A stretch of DNA of 64,000 nucleotides. Source: Inquilinus limosus DSM 16000 (GTDB taxonomy: Bacteria; Pseudomonadota; Alphaproteobacteria; DSM-16000; Inquilinaceae). The DNA lies in NCBI RefSeq assembly GCF_000423185.1, contig NZ_AUHM01000005.1, forward strand, positions 310,001 through 374,000, read 5' to 3'. The notes beneath the pieces were generated by a model. It ran no database searches. It saw nothing but the letters and a program-made list of their open reading frames with translations, and had not been told where the DNA came from. This document shows, piece by piece, positions 36,353-45,682 of this stretch (its first letter is position 1; every line of letters starts with the position of its first letter). Position numbers and translations under genes: made by a program.

Positions 36353-38482
36353 ATGACGACCCGCTCCTCCGGCAGACCTGCCTTGCGCGCGACTGGCGGC
36401 CGCACCCGGACGAGCGCGTCCTCCGGCAAGTCCTCGCCCGGACGCCGCAAGTCGAGTCCGCGAGGCCGCAAGTCCCCGGGCCGGCGGCACTGGCTCTGGG
36501 GCGTCGCCAAATGGGGCGCGGTGCTGTCGGTCTGGGCCGCGATCGGCCTCGGCGTCGTGATCGCCTATTTCGCCTATGACCTGCCCGACATCCGCCAGGT
36601 GGCGATGCCGGAGCGGCGCACCGCCATCACCGTGGTCGCCGCCGATGGCGGCCAGATCGCCCGCTACGGCGACATGACCGGCGACATGGTCCAGGCCTCG
36701 GCCCTGCCGAAGCACCTGGTGAACGCGGTGCTGGCGATCGAGGACCGGCGCTTCTACGGTCACTACGGTATCGACCCGATCGGCGTGGCCCGGGCGCTGT
36801 GGGTGAACTGGCAGGCCGGCCGCGCGGTGCAGGGCGGCTCGACCATCACCCAGCAGGCGGCCAAGAACCTGTTCCTGACGCCGGAGCGCACGGTCCGCCG
36901 CAAGATCCAGGAGGCGATCCTGGCGGTCTGGCTGGAGATGAACTTCTCCAAGGACCAGATCCTCACCGCCTATCTCAACCGGGTCTATTTCGGCTCCGGC
37001 ACCTACGGCATCGACGCCGCCGCCCGTGCGTATTTCGGCGTGCCGGCCCAGGATGTGAACCTGGAGCAGGCGGCGATGCTGGCCGGCCTCCTGAAGGCGC
37101 CGTCGCGCTACTCGCCGGACCGCAACCCCGAGGCGGCGCGGCAGCGCGCCGACGTGGTGCTGTCGGCCATGGTCGATGCCGGCTTCCTGACCGAGAAGCA
37201 GCGCCAGGCCGCCGACGACCAGCCGCCGGTGCCGCCGCGCCGGCCGGGCGGCGGCTCGGGCAGCCGCTACTTCGCCGACTGGATCGCCGACCAGGTGCCG
37301 GATTTCGTCAACACCGCCGCCCCGGCGCTCCGGGTCGAGACCACGCTGGTGCCGTCGCTGCAGCGCGCCGCCGAGCGCATCGTCGACGCCCGCATGGCGG
37401 AGGATGGCGGCAAGGTCGGCGCCAGCCAGGCGGCCCTGGTGGCGATGCGGCCGGACGGCGCCGTGGTCGCCATGGTCGGCGGCCGCGGCTACAGCCAGAG
37501 CCAGTTCAACCGGGCGGTGACGGCGCAGCGCCAGCCGGGCTCCTCCTTCAAGATGTTCGCCTATCTGGCGGCGGTGGAGCAGGGGATGACGCCGGACAGC
37601 CTGGTGCTGGACGGGCCGATCACGATCAAGAACTGGTCGCCGGGCAATTACGACGGCAAGTTCCACGGCGAGGTGACGGCGCGCGAGGCGCTGGCCAAGT
37701 CGTACAACACCGCCGCGGTGCGGGTGCTGCAGCGGGCCGGCATCAACCGCACGATCGAGCTGGCCCGGCGCCTCGGCATCACCTCGCCGCTGCGGCCGGA
37801 GCTGTCGCTGGCGCTCGGCACCAGCGAGGTCAACCTCCTGGAGCTGACCGCGGCCTATGCCGCGCTGGCCAACAGCGGCAACGGCGTCTGGCCCTACGGC
37901 GTCGAGCGGATCGGCCCGCCGGGCGGCGACCCGATCTACACCCGCTACGGCGGCGGCCCGGGCGAGGCGGTGCTGCCCTGGCATGTCGAGGCGATCAACC
38001 GCATGCTGCGCTCGGTCATGACCATCGGCACCGGCCGCAGCGCCCGGCTGGACGACCGGCCCTCGGCGGGCAAGAGCGGCACCAGCCAGGGCTACCGCGA
38101 CGCCTGGTTCATCGGCTTCACCGCCGATTATGTGGTCGGCGTCTGGGTCGGCAACGACGACGGCACGCCGATGGACAAGGTGACCGGCGGCAGCCTGCCG
38201 GCCAAGATCTGGCACGACTTCATGGTCGAGGCCGAGCGCGGCAAGCCGGCCAGGCCGCTGCTGGGCGTCGACGATTCGCTGCCCGCCGCGGTGGCGACGG
38301 CGGGGCCGGGCGGCGGGGCCGCCGCCCCCGCGCCGGCCGCGATCGCGCCGACCGCCACGCCTCCGGGTGCGCCGAAGGTGCTGGTGCCGCCCACCGCCAC
38401 CGTCCCGACGGTGCAGCCGGCGAAGCAGGAGCTGGACCAGAACGGCCTCGAAGGCCTGATCGGCAGCCTCGGGAACGGGTGA
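36353..38482 (+). CDS. Penicillin-binding protein 1A (bifunctional peptidoglycan synthase)
   Basis: 709 residues. A basic Ser/Arg/Lys-rich cytoplasmic tail (1-45), one transmembrane helix (about 48-72), a GT51 glycosyltransferase domain with EDRRFYGHYGID (catalytic Glu130) and GGSTITQQAAKN (161-172), then a transpeptidase with Ser397 in SSFK, SYN at 450-452 and KSGT at 574-577. A Pro/Ala-rich C-terminal tail ends at residue 709. It polymerises and cross-links glycan strands in the periplasm. It stands alone between the decarboxylase leader and the low-GC island. Confidence 0.95.
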   Translation: MTTRSSGRPALRATGGRTRTSASSGKSSPGRRKSSPRGRKSPGRRHWLWGVAKWGAVLSVWAAIGLGVVIAYFAYDLPDIRQVAMPERRTAITVVAADGGQIARYGDMTGDMVQASALPKHLVNAVLAIEDRRFYGHYGIDPIGVARALWVNWQAGRAVQGGSTITQQAAKNLFLTPERTVRRKIQEAILAVWLEMNFSKDQILTAYLNRVYFGSGTYGIDAAARAYFGVPAQDVNLEQAAMLAGLLKAPSRYSPDRNPEAARQRADVVLSAMVDAGFLTEKQRQAADDQPPVPPRRPGGGSGSRYFADWIADQVPDFVNTAAPALRVETTLVPSLQRAAERIVDARMAEDGGKVGASQAALVAMRPDGAVVAMVGGRGYSQSQFNRAVTAQRQPGSSFKMFAYLAAVEQGMTPDSLVLDGPITIKNWSPGNYDGKFHGEVTAREALAKSYNTAAVRVLQRAGINRTIELARRLGITSPLRPELSLALGTSEVNLLELTAAYAALANSGNGVWPYGVERIGPPGGDPIYTRYGGGPGEAVLPWHVEAINRMLRSVMTIGTGRSARLDDRPSAGKSGTSQGYRDAWFIGFTADYVVGVWVGNDDGTPMDKVTGGSLPAKIWHDFMVEAERGKPARPLLGVDDSLPAAVATAGPGGGAAAPAPAAIAPTATPPGAPKVLVPPTATVPTVQPAKQELDQNGLEGLIGSLGNG

Positions 38483-38625
38483 AGGGTTCCGGCACGGCCT
38501 TGCAGACAGAGCCGGGCGCGTGCTCTTGGATGACGGGGCGCCCGGTTCTGGACAGCGCCTCACCGACCAGCGGTGGTCCGTGAAGGGTGGCCATCGGAGC
38601 TTATGGCAGCGCTCCAGACGTATCC

Positions 38626-38691
38626 GGTTCGCGCCATATGCGGTCATACCAGCGTAGCTCTATAGCGGAGATCGGCGTGATGGCGCGAACC
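38626..38691. repeat. 12-bp perfect inverted repeat abutting the island gene
   Basis: GGTTCGCGCCAT at 38626-38637 and ATGGCGCGAACC at 38680-38691 with a 42-base interior. The right arm touches the TAG stop of the island's second gene at 38692. It could be a terminator stem, a recombination site or an insertion end. No matching copy was seen at the other end of the island. Confidence 0.55.
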
Positions 38692-40623
38692 CTAGCCTGC
38701 TGCAGCTGAAAGAGCGCCAAGCTTTGCGATGGCAAGCGCTCGGCCGACAGTGAATCTCAATTCAGGACTGACCAGCTTGAGTTCTCCAATCCAAGTCGCA
38801 ACTTCGGCAAGCAACTCAGGATTCTTGATGGTGTAACAAAGTTGTTCCAGTTTTCTTGAAAGGAAGGAGTTCGCGGCAACCCTCTCTGCCTCCGCTGCAG
38901 AACACTCAAGGAAGCGATAGATTGCTTCAATAGCTGTCTCCCGTCTCTCTTCTATGACTAGGCGCTCGATACATGCTTCTGCGACAGCGTTAGCAAGAGT
39001 TGTATCCTGCAGTAAGGCCGCGACATGGCCAAGAAGTGTGAGTGCATCTGCGAGTCGCCCTTCTGGATCCGCTGAAGAGTCGGACCGAATGATGCCAACC
39101 AACTTGTGAAGGCTTTCCACGATTTCGCGTGGGGGACCGAATGCTGGAATTGCCAACCTCATACTCAAAAGATGATCGACGGTTGGCTCCTGCATGAGCT
39201 CTTCATATAGTTCGCCAATGTCTTGCATTTCGGAAACAATTGGCAGATGCGGCCTTCGCGCTCCTTCCATAATGGCTGGAAGGACCGTCAAGAGTTGATA
39301 ATGTTCCTCGCTAACCCATGCACGCAACTTGTCGATGCGCTCGGCCCAGGCTGGTGGGATTTGCTCTTTTGGAATTCTTGCGAAAACGCCGATTGCGCGA
39401 CCACAGACGTCAGCGAGCAAAATCCGCGGATCTATCCACTCCGGTCGCCATTGGGGATCAGTCCTAAAGTCACAAAACACTGAAAGAAAATAGGATTGTC
39501 CAGCCTCCTGCAAAGACCACTGTATCAGGCTCTTATGATCGATCTTGGATACCCCAAAGGTCCGCACTAAAAGCAAAGCATGACTTGCTGCAGCTAGCCT
39601 TCGCCAGAACGCAGGTCTAGCATTCACCTTCTCATCCTTTGCGATCTTGGCAACGGTGAGGACAAGTGCTGCTCCGAACATCCCACAAGCTATCTCAAGC
39701 CACTCAAGATCCCCGAAGAGACGAACAAGAAGGCGTTCACCTAGTTCAGAAAACTCCGGGTCATCCGCCACCCAGTCTGCGCAAAGTTCGAAGGCGCCAA
39801 TAAGCGAGAAGTGGTCGTCGAGAAGAAGAGCTTCTTCGAGAATCCGCTTCTTCGTTTCATTGTCGAGAGCCTCGAAGAGATTGTGCGGTACTAGGGTAGG
39901 GGCTGAAAATGTCAATGCGATGGAGCGAAAGGCCGAAGTCGGATTTCTATCTACCCGTGCAGTCCATTCTGACGCGAGCTCTTCTCTGATGAAATCAGCA
40001 AGCGCATCGGATTTAGTGGGCGGCACGGTCAGGTTGTCCCAGTGCCGGCCATCAGCTGGCAGGATCTCGCCTAAGGTAGGCTGTCTCGTCGAGGTTTCTT
40101 CGGAGAGACGGGCCTGGAACTCTTCCGGTGACGACGCCAGCGCTTCGGCCACCGCCACAAACTCGTCCAGGCCAAAATCGTGGCCACCAACAATCCGTCG
40201 CAGTTCGTCCTGCAAGCCGGAATGAATTGTTACGGAATCAAAGATGCGCTCAAGCTCACGAAGCCGCCTCTTCGGCGAACCAGACATCAAAACGGCGTGC
40301 GAGAACCTAAATCGATGCCGACCAACTTCAAGGAAACCTGCGCCTTGTGAGTCGATTGACGCCGTGACGGAAAGCTCATTGTTGCCTTCGTCAAGAAGCG
40401 ACGGGGCCGGTAGGCCATCGACAGCTGCTCTGAAGACCGACAAAAGGCTTTCCCATTGAACTGTCAGATCCTCCGAAAGCCGCATCGTGCGTCTGGTCGG
40501 AATATCCCACCGCTTGACCGTTTCGAGATCTTTCAGAACGTCGCGCTGCAGCTCGCTCGACAGCTTATCCAGTGTAAAAAGGACGCGAGCCCGTTTGGAG
40601 ATGACGATCTTCTTCCTAGCCAT
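38692..40623 (-). CDS. Unknown 643-residue partner protein in the low-GC island
   Basis: I do not recognise a family. The N-terminal 60 residues are basic and helical (MARKKIVISKRARVLFTLDK), residues 80-120 have a beta-rich segment ending GAGFLEVGRHRFRFSHAVLM, and the rest looks like a helical-repeat solenoid (for example LLVRLFGDLEWLEIACGMFG and ALTLLGHVAALLQDTTLANA). No Walker, nuclease or transmembrane motif was found. Its ATG overlaps the end of the upstream nuclease gene by 8 bases (ATGGCTAG), so both are made from one transcript. GC content and codon use are clearly lower than in flanking genes. Likely a regulator, sensor or scaffold for the large protein (inference). Confidence 0.8.
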   Translation of the reverse strand: MARKKIVISKRARVLFTLDKLSSELQRDVLKDLETVKRWDIPTRRTMRLSEDLTVQWESLLSVFRAAVDGLPAPSLLDEGNNELSVTASIDSQGAGFLEVGRHRFRFSHAVLMSGSPKRRLRELERIFDSVTIHSGLQDELRRIVGGHDFGLDEFVAVAEALASSPEEFQARLSEETSTRQPTLGEILPADGRHWDNLTVPPTKSDALADFIREELASEWTARVDRNPTSAFRSIALTFSAPTLVPHNLFEALDNETKKRILEEALLLDDHFSLIGAFELCADWVADDPEFSELGERLLVRLFGDLEWLEIACGMFGAALVLTVAKIAKDEKVNARPAFWRRLAAASHALLLVRTFGVSKIDHKSLIQWSLQEAGQSYFLSVFCDFRTDPQWRPEWIDPRILLADVCGRAIGVFARIPKEQIPPAWAERIDKLRAWVSEEHYQLLTVLPAIMEGARRPHLPIVSEMQDIGELYEELMQEPTVDHLLSMRLAIPAFGPPREIVESLHKLVGIIRSDSSADPEGRLADALTLLGHVAALLQDTTLANAVAEACIERLVIEERRETAIEAIYRFLECSAAEAERVAANSFLSRKLEQLCYTIKNPELLAEVATWIGELKLVSPELRFTVGRALAIAKLGALSAAAG

Positions 40624-43600
40624 CGCTGTCCTTCGCGAGGGAGTTGATAAAGAAGCGAACCCCCTCCACAACTGCCGCATAGGTCTCTGGGGCTTGGCCA
40701 CGAAGCGGATCGAGAACGCGATTCTCGATCCAGCGGTTGTAGGCCTGCATCCGCTTCTTGTCTTTCAGCTCCAGGGGCAGGGTGAGCCGTGCCGCTAGGG
40801 CTACGCTGACCGCATTCACCCAACGGGGTGGCACTTGACCATCCCACTGGTCAACCCAGTCCTCAGGATGCGCCGGCAAGTCGCGAATGGTATCGGCCAG
40901 AGTGGCGGCCCGTTGGCTATCCCGCTCCCGTCCCCAGACGGCTAGTATTGCATGATTAATAGCGATCATCGTGGTAGCGAACCACGGAATCTCTGAGGGA
41001 AAGCGGGGAAGTGCGGCGACCCTTGCCAGCAGCATAGATTCTTTCATCGCACGAAGTTCGGCCGGGTCAGAACCTCTACGGCGTAGAGTTGCGGAAACAA
41101 CTTCTTCAGTGTCGAGGGGAATCAAACTTGCCCCGGCAATCCTCAGCCGGTGCCGAAACGCGTGCCTCTCACCATCTGAGATGGCTCGTCGGCTGTTCAG
41201 CTCTTCAATCACGTCGAGCGAGGTCACCACTCGCGCGCGATGACCATAGCTATCCATAGCGAAGGGCTCTTTGTTAAGAGCGCGGTCATCGATCACAACA
41301 ACGTCCGCCTGCCCCAGGTTCGCTACGAGATTGAGTGTGGATGAAGCAAACGTCTCATCATCGTCATTGTCGTCATCACCGTTGGCTCTCTCTGACTTTC
41401 GTGAGCGCTGTGGGCCAAAAACGATCTTGCCCGCGATTTGCGCCTTTCGAACGGACTCGCGAATCGTATCGATGACCAGAAGAACGTCGATCGTGTGTTT
41501 GTCGTGCTCTACCAGTGCAGCTGCTTCGTCAGCCGTGCTTGAAGCGATAAAGACCTGAGGAAAGGCCTTGAGGACTGTGTCAAGCAGGCCAACGAAGTGC
41601 AGGTAGTTGAATGCCAAATCATCAATGTACAGTGGATATTTTGGATCTGGACGAGCCGGGCTAGGCCAGCCGCTGTCCTGTAGCGTGAAGTAATGCTGCG
41701 CCGTCTCTTCCGTGCTTTGATCGGTTAGGCCATTGTCTTGCAGAACTCCCAAAAGGCTGTGCATGTCGGCAAGCCGTTGTGCATAGGGCGAAATATCTGC
41801 GTTCTGATTGAGGACTCCTGGCTTGTGAACGGGGGCCGGACGAAGAACGACGCCATTGGTCGACTCTGCTGCACGCAAAAGCCCCGCTAGCTCATCGCCA
41901 ACTTCGACAACAAGGGGATCGTGCCGAGAAAGTGATGTTCGAACGACTTTGATCCTCCCAGATGCGATTGCTTGCTGAAGCCGTTCGGCACGCCTCAGCC
42001 TGGATTTCTGAAACTCACGGATGCGCCTCCGGCCCTCGAAGAGCTCACGGAAAACCCCACTTGGGAGGACAACTTCTTGGAAGATATCAAACACCTTGGG
42101 GAGCAAACCGAGCCAGCCAAGCACGAGGAGCGCGGTGAAATCCAATGCTAGTCGCTTGATCTCACCGAACGCTCCAGGCTGTCTGCGACCCGAGAAAACA
42201 GGAACCGCAACCTTACGCCGTGCATCTGCAAGCGCGGCGTTGCGAGTAAAGTTGCGCAATAGAACATCAACAAGAGTCGTGCGAAGACCCAGAATAGCTA
42301 TAGTCAGCGGGATCTCGCCTCGCACGACGCCTTCTTGGATACGACTCGTCTGCTCATTCCATTCCGTTTGTCTTTCCAGAAGGTCCTTTAGCTCAAACCG
42401 GCGAATGGGACCATCGGGCCCTGAGAGGTCCAAAGCGCGACGAAACCATTGGTGCGCTTCCTCTTTAGTGTCCTCCAGACCTTCTTCGACATAGACAGTA
42501 TAGGCCCCGAGCAAGACATTCGGGTCGTCAGCACCTTTGGCAAGCGCAGCCGACACCAAATCCCTGTGCGGGCCCTGTCCTGCCGCCTGGGACAAACGAG
42601 CTGCCCGGATCAATGCGATGGCGGGCATGTTAGGGGCGGCCTGAAGATAGGCGTTCAGCGGTTGTGACAACGCTTCCCACTCGCCACTTTCGATGGCAAT
42701 CGCAATCTCAAGATCGAGATCGCGTGTTGTGGCTTCTTGAGCAAGCCGCCGGGCTTCGGCGAGCGCTTCAGCGAGGCGGCCGCGGCTAAGCAGTTGCCAG
42801 GCGTAATGGCGTCGAAGCCCGCTGTCGCGGTCTACTACAGCATTATTGGCTTCAAGCACCCGCATGAAGCTGTCATCGTCCCCAGCCTTAGCATAGGAAT
42901 GCGCCGCGAACGCAAGGTCCATCGGATCACCGGTCCTCTCAAAGAGCTCCTCGGCACAGGGACCAATAGATCGATGGTCGTGGCGCTGACTGAGAACAGC
43001 AATCAGATCACGAAGCGCTCCCGTTGTGCCGGTCGTGTCATAGGCCCGCTTGAACTCGGTCACGGGATCCGCTCCCTCGGCCGTCGACACTTCGGCACTC
43101 AGGCGAGCAAGTTCATCAGGCTCGATAGCATCGCGATTGGCATCGAGGACAGCCCTGGCGCCGCTCGCGTCACCCGCACGGGCGAGTGCCTGAACTTCGA
43201 TCATGCGGATCGAGGGCTTTCCAAACGCGTCGTCGAGCCTCCCCCGGTGCCGCGCGATGAAGGCAGCCAGCGGGGCTGTATTCCCATGATCCTCCATGAG
43301 AATTGCAAGACCAGCCCGAAGTTCGTCCTCATTCAATCCGCCGAATGCAGCTCTGTTCTCTAGGTGCTTGAGAATGGGGGCCGGGTTGAAATTTGGCAGA
43401 TACGCCAATGCGAATTGAATACGCTTCAGGGCTATGGCCGGATCCTGCATGTCGGACTCGAGCCGCGCCCGAGCCGCTTGGCGGTGAGAAGGGTGAAGGA
43501 GCTCGAACCAGTAGACATAGTCTTCAGCGACTCTTGTGGTTTCGGGCAGCCCGAGTTCCTTGACAATGGGAATAAACCGGCGGATGTCCTCAATGGCTCC

Positions 43601-45172
43601 ATCGAGCGTTGCCGCTGTTTGCTCGCTCGGCGTGACCGGGCGGACTCGCCGGATGTCGAGTTGCAGCCCCATCAGAGCGAGGCGCTGCTCTGGCTTGGCA
43701 AGGACCGAGGCGAAGCGTATGGCACCACGCAAGAGCAGCAAATACGGACAATCTTCGAAGTTCTGCTTACAAAGGCTTTCAAGTAGCTCCTTGGCCTGCT
43801 CGTATTCTTCTTTGGCGAGATGGAAATTGCAGATGGTAAAGATGCCACTGGCTGAAAGATCGCGGATGCGGAGCCTTTGACCCTCGAGCCAACGGACAGC
43901 GGCGTCGACACCATGGGCCTTCGCGACGATAGAGAGCAAGGTCGCCTGCGAATCAGGATCGATCTCGTCCCGGAGGATTTGTATCGCGGCATCAATGTCG
44001 CCGTGTGCTTCGGCGAGCCGAGCTCGCGCGGGAGAGTCGGTGTCTGGCCCTCTGAGTCCAGCCGCGGCGTCCATGAAACGCTCAGCGGCCGGCAGATCTC
44101 CTTTTACGGCAGCACTTCTGGTTGCGCGAAGGAAAATACGTCGACGCAACCCCTCCGACAAAGGGACCAAGTTGCCATCCAGAATTTGCTGCGCTAGAGG
44201 TTGAAACTGATCTTGCTTCTGCAACTCCGGAAAAAAGCTTCGTTGCTGTGCCTGCTTGTATCGAGATGAAAAATCCCGCTCTAAAGCATCCCTTGCTATG
44301 TCGAACTGCGGGCTGGGATTGATTTCCAGACTGGGCTTCCGGATGGAATCCAACACTTCCGAGAACGCGGTACTGAGGTGAGTTTCGAGGCCACTGCGTG
44401 GAATGGATATGTAGGTTGCCTTCTCAAGTATTTTGAGGAGGGCTGCCCGTGTGAGCGCGCGTTTGGATGTCTCCGGCTCGACGACTGTTTCCAAAACGTG
44501 CTGGAGGATTGCCCCAACCGCTTGCATCGCGGTAGACGGTGGAATTTTCAAGTGTTCATTCGCAAATACGATAACGCGATCTTCTAGCTGCTGCTTGACT
44601 TGATCAAAACCAGGAGCTCCGCAGTCCCAGAAGATACGGCGCAACAGTTGATTTCTCAATTGTTCGTCGGTAAAAGCCTTGATGTACTGCTTGGTTATGT
44701 CGTTTAGATCAATCCGCTCCAAAATTTTGCGCAGGGGGCCAATATCGGCGCCGCCTGCTGCCTTTTCCCAGTATTTCAGTGTCGGTTCGCCGGCGGCCCG
44801 GTCCTCGACCTTCTGTTCGGTCCCGATCTTCGAAGTCGTGAGGAATCGCAGCGCTATTTCTTTTTCAGGATTACGCTTTATCAAATCCACGAAATCATCG
44901 ATAGCTTGTCGGATATCGGATGATTTAATGGTGACCTTTGCTCGAGTATCTTTCACCTGGACAGCCTTGAGTGCCCCCTTGGCGGCTGTCGCATAATCTT
45001 GCGCCACTTCTAAATAGAGCTCCTCGTCGCCACCTAAATTTAGCCAGGCCAGAGCCGAAACGTAGAGTTGATAGGCATAACCCTTTAGCGAGGCGACGGC
45101 CTGACCGGCCGGATCTCCTTGAGGCACATCGCTGGGCTTCGAGACGAAAGGGGTACCCATGACTCCAGACAT
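40616..45172 (-). CDS. Giant nuclease-TPR-PIN protein, candidate defence effector
   Basis: 1518 residues. The N-terminal domain (about 25-230) begins GYAYQLYVSALAWLNLGG; acidic residues in ELYLEVAQDY (51-60) and QVK at 72-74 give the E/D...QxK pattern of PD-(D/E)XK nucleases of the DUF4297/Cap4 type. Residues about 330-950 are TPR-like helical pairs (for example YEQAKELLESL, AWQLLSRGRLAEALAEARRL). The C-terminal part has PIN-like motifs twice: LDFTALLVLGWLGLL with LPSGVFRELFEG (1010-1046), and LYIDDLAFNYL, STADEAAALVEHD, ADVVVIDDRALN (1181-1300). No ATPase motif. The start is uncertain (Met1 or Met5). It sits in a low-GC island with an overlapping partner gene. Cap4-type nucleases act in anti-phage systems; the role here is inferred. 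Confidence 0.83.
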   Translation of the reverse strand: MSGVMGTPFVSKPSDVPQGDPAGQAVASLKGYAYQLYVSALAWLNLGGDEELYLEVAQDYATAAKGALKAVQVKDTRAKVTIKSSDIRQAIDDFVDLIKRNPEKEIALRFLTTSKIGTEQKVEDRAAGEPTLKYWEKAAGGADIGPLRKILERIDLNDITKQYIKAFTDEQLRNQLLRRIFWDCGAPGFDQVKQQLEDRVIVFANEHLKIPPSTAMQAVGAILQHVLETVVEPETSKRALTRAALLKILEKATYISIPRSGLETHLSTAFSEVLDSIRKPSLEINPSPQFDIARDALERDFSSRYKQAQQRSFFPELQKQDQFQPLAQQILDGNLVPLSEGLRRRIFLRATRSAAVKGDLPAAERFMDAAAGLRGPDTDSPARARLAEAHGDIDAAIQILRDEIDPDSQATLLSIVAKAHGVDAAVRWLEGQRLRIRDLSASGIFTICNFHLAKEEYEQAKELLESLCKQNFEDCPYLLLLRGAIRFASVLAKPEQRLALMGLQLDIRRVRPVTPSEQTAATLDGAIEDIRRFIPIVKELGLPETTRVAEDYVYWFELLHPSHRQAARARLESDMQDPAIALKRIQFALAYLPNFNPAPILKHLENRAAFGGLNEDELRAGLAILMEDHGNTAPLAAFIARHRGRLDDAFGKPSIRMIEVQALARAGDASGARAVLDANRDAIEPDELARLSAEVSTAEGADPVTEFKRAYDTTGTTGALRDLIAVLSQRHDHRSIGPCAEELFERTGDPMDLAFAAHSYAKAGDDDSFMRVLEANNAVVDRDSGLRRHYAWQLLSRGRLAEALAEARRLAQEATTRDLDLEIAIAIESGEWEALSQPLNAYLQAAPNMPAIALIRAARLSQAAGQGPHRDLVSAALAKGADDPNVLLGAYTVYVEEGLEDTKEEAHQWFRRALDLSGPDGPIRRFELKDLLERQTEWNEQTSRIQEGVVRGEIPLTIAILGLRTTLVDVLLRNFTRNAALADARRKVAVPVFSGRRQPGAFGEIKRLALDFTALLVLGWLGLLPKVFDIFQEVVLPSGVFRELFEGRRRIREFQKSRLRRAERLQQAIASGRIKVVRTSLSRHDPLVVEVGDELAGLLRAAESTNGVVLRPAPVHKPGVLNQNADISPYAQRLADMHSLLGVLQDNGLTDQSTEETAQHYFTLQDSGWPSPARPDPKYPLYIDDLAFNYLHFVGLLDTVLKAFPQVFIASSTADEAAALVEHDKHTIDVLLVIDTIRESVRKAQIAGKIVFGPQRSRKSERANGDDDNDDDETFASSTLNLVANLGQADVVVIDDRALNKEPFAMDSYGHRARVVTSLDVIEELNSRRAISDGERHAFRHRLRIAGASLIPLDTEEVVSATLRRRGSDPAELRAMKESMLLARVAALPRFPSEIPWFATTMIAINHAILAVWGRERDSQRAATLADTIRDLPAHPEDWVDQWDGQVPPRWVNAVSVALAARLTLPLELKDKKRMQAYNRWIENRVLDPLRGQAPETYAAVVEGVRFFINSLAKDSDG

Positions 45173-45682
45173 AACATGTAAGCTGTCGAGATACCGGCCC
45201 GGTTCGGGACGACGATGACCTCTTCTTGATCTATTGTCGCTGGCGCGACGGAGCCGAGACTAAGGTATGAGGCAATCCCAGCGCATAGCAGCAATCATCG
45301 AGGAATCAGTTCCATTATCTAATCAGAGCCGACCGGCCCAAATTAGTAAAGAGCGACAACACCCACCACCTGAGATACGATCATGGGCGCAGCGGCTGGA
45401 ATGTCCGCTTCGGGGAAGCCCGCGCGGCCTCCGAACGGCGGCAATGGGACGGAGCGGCTTCCAGAGGCATTGCGGGAACGGTCCGCACCGAGCCGTATCC
45501 GGCCGTCGGCACTTCACTGCTGACAACCGGCTGCCGCGCCCCCGACCCGAAACGGGGACAAGCGGCCGACGGGCTACCGGCGGGAGTCAATGAAGGAGTC
45601 CGAGCGGATGATCGCGAGCATGCGGTGTCGGACTCCCGTTCCGCCGATCGTCTTCAAGACAGACAGGCTCTGGAGAACGACG
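45173..45682. other. Intergenic boundary of the low-GC island
   Basis: 510 bases between the nuclease gene and the GST gene. The first 200 bases share the lower GC of the island and should hold its promoter on the minus strand; from about 45375 the DNA returns to GC-rich sequence. Short open frames here (for example ending FQPLRP on the minus strand) look spurious. No tRNA, integrase or direct repeat marking an attachment site is visible. Confidence 0.5.

Noticed and set aside
40616-45172. Known Lamassu, CBASS or Avs assignment for the island
   Set aside because: No SMC, cyclase, SAVED or STAND NTPase domain is present in either gene.
45323-45590. Short minus-strand frames with FQPLRP-type ends upstream of the GST gene
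   Set aside because: No ribosome site or recognisable homology; looks like degenerate or repetitive intergenic sequence.
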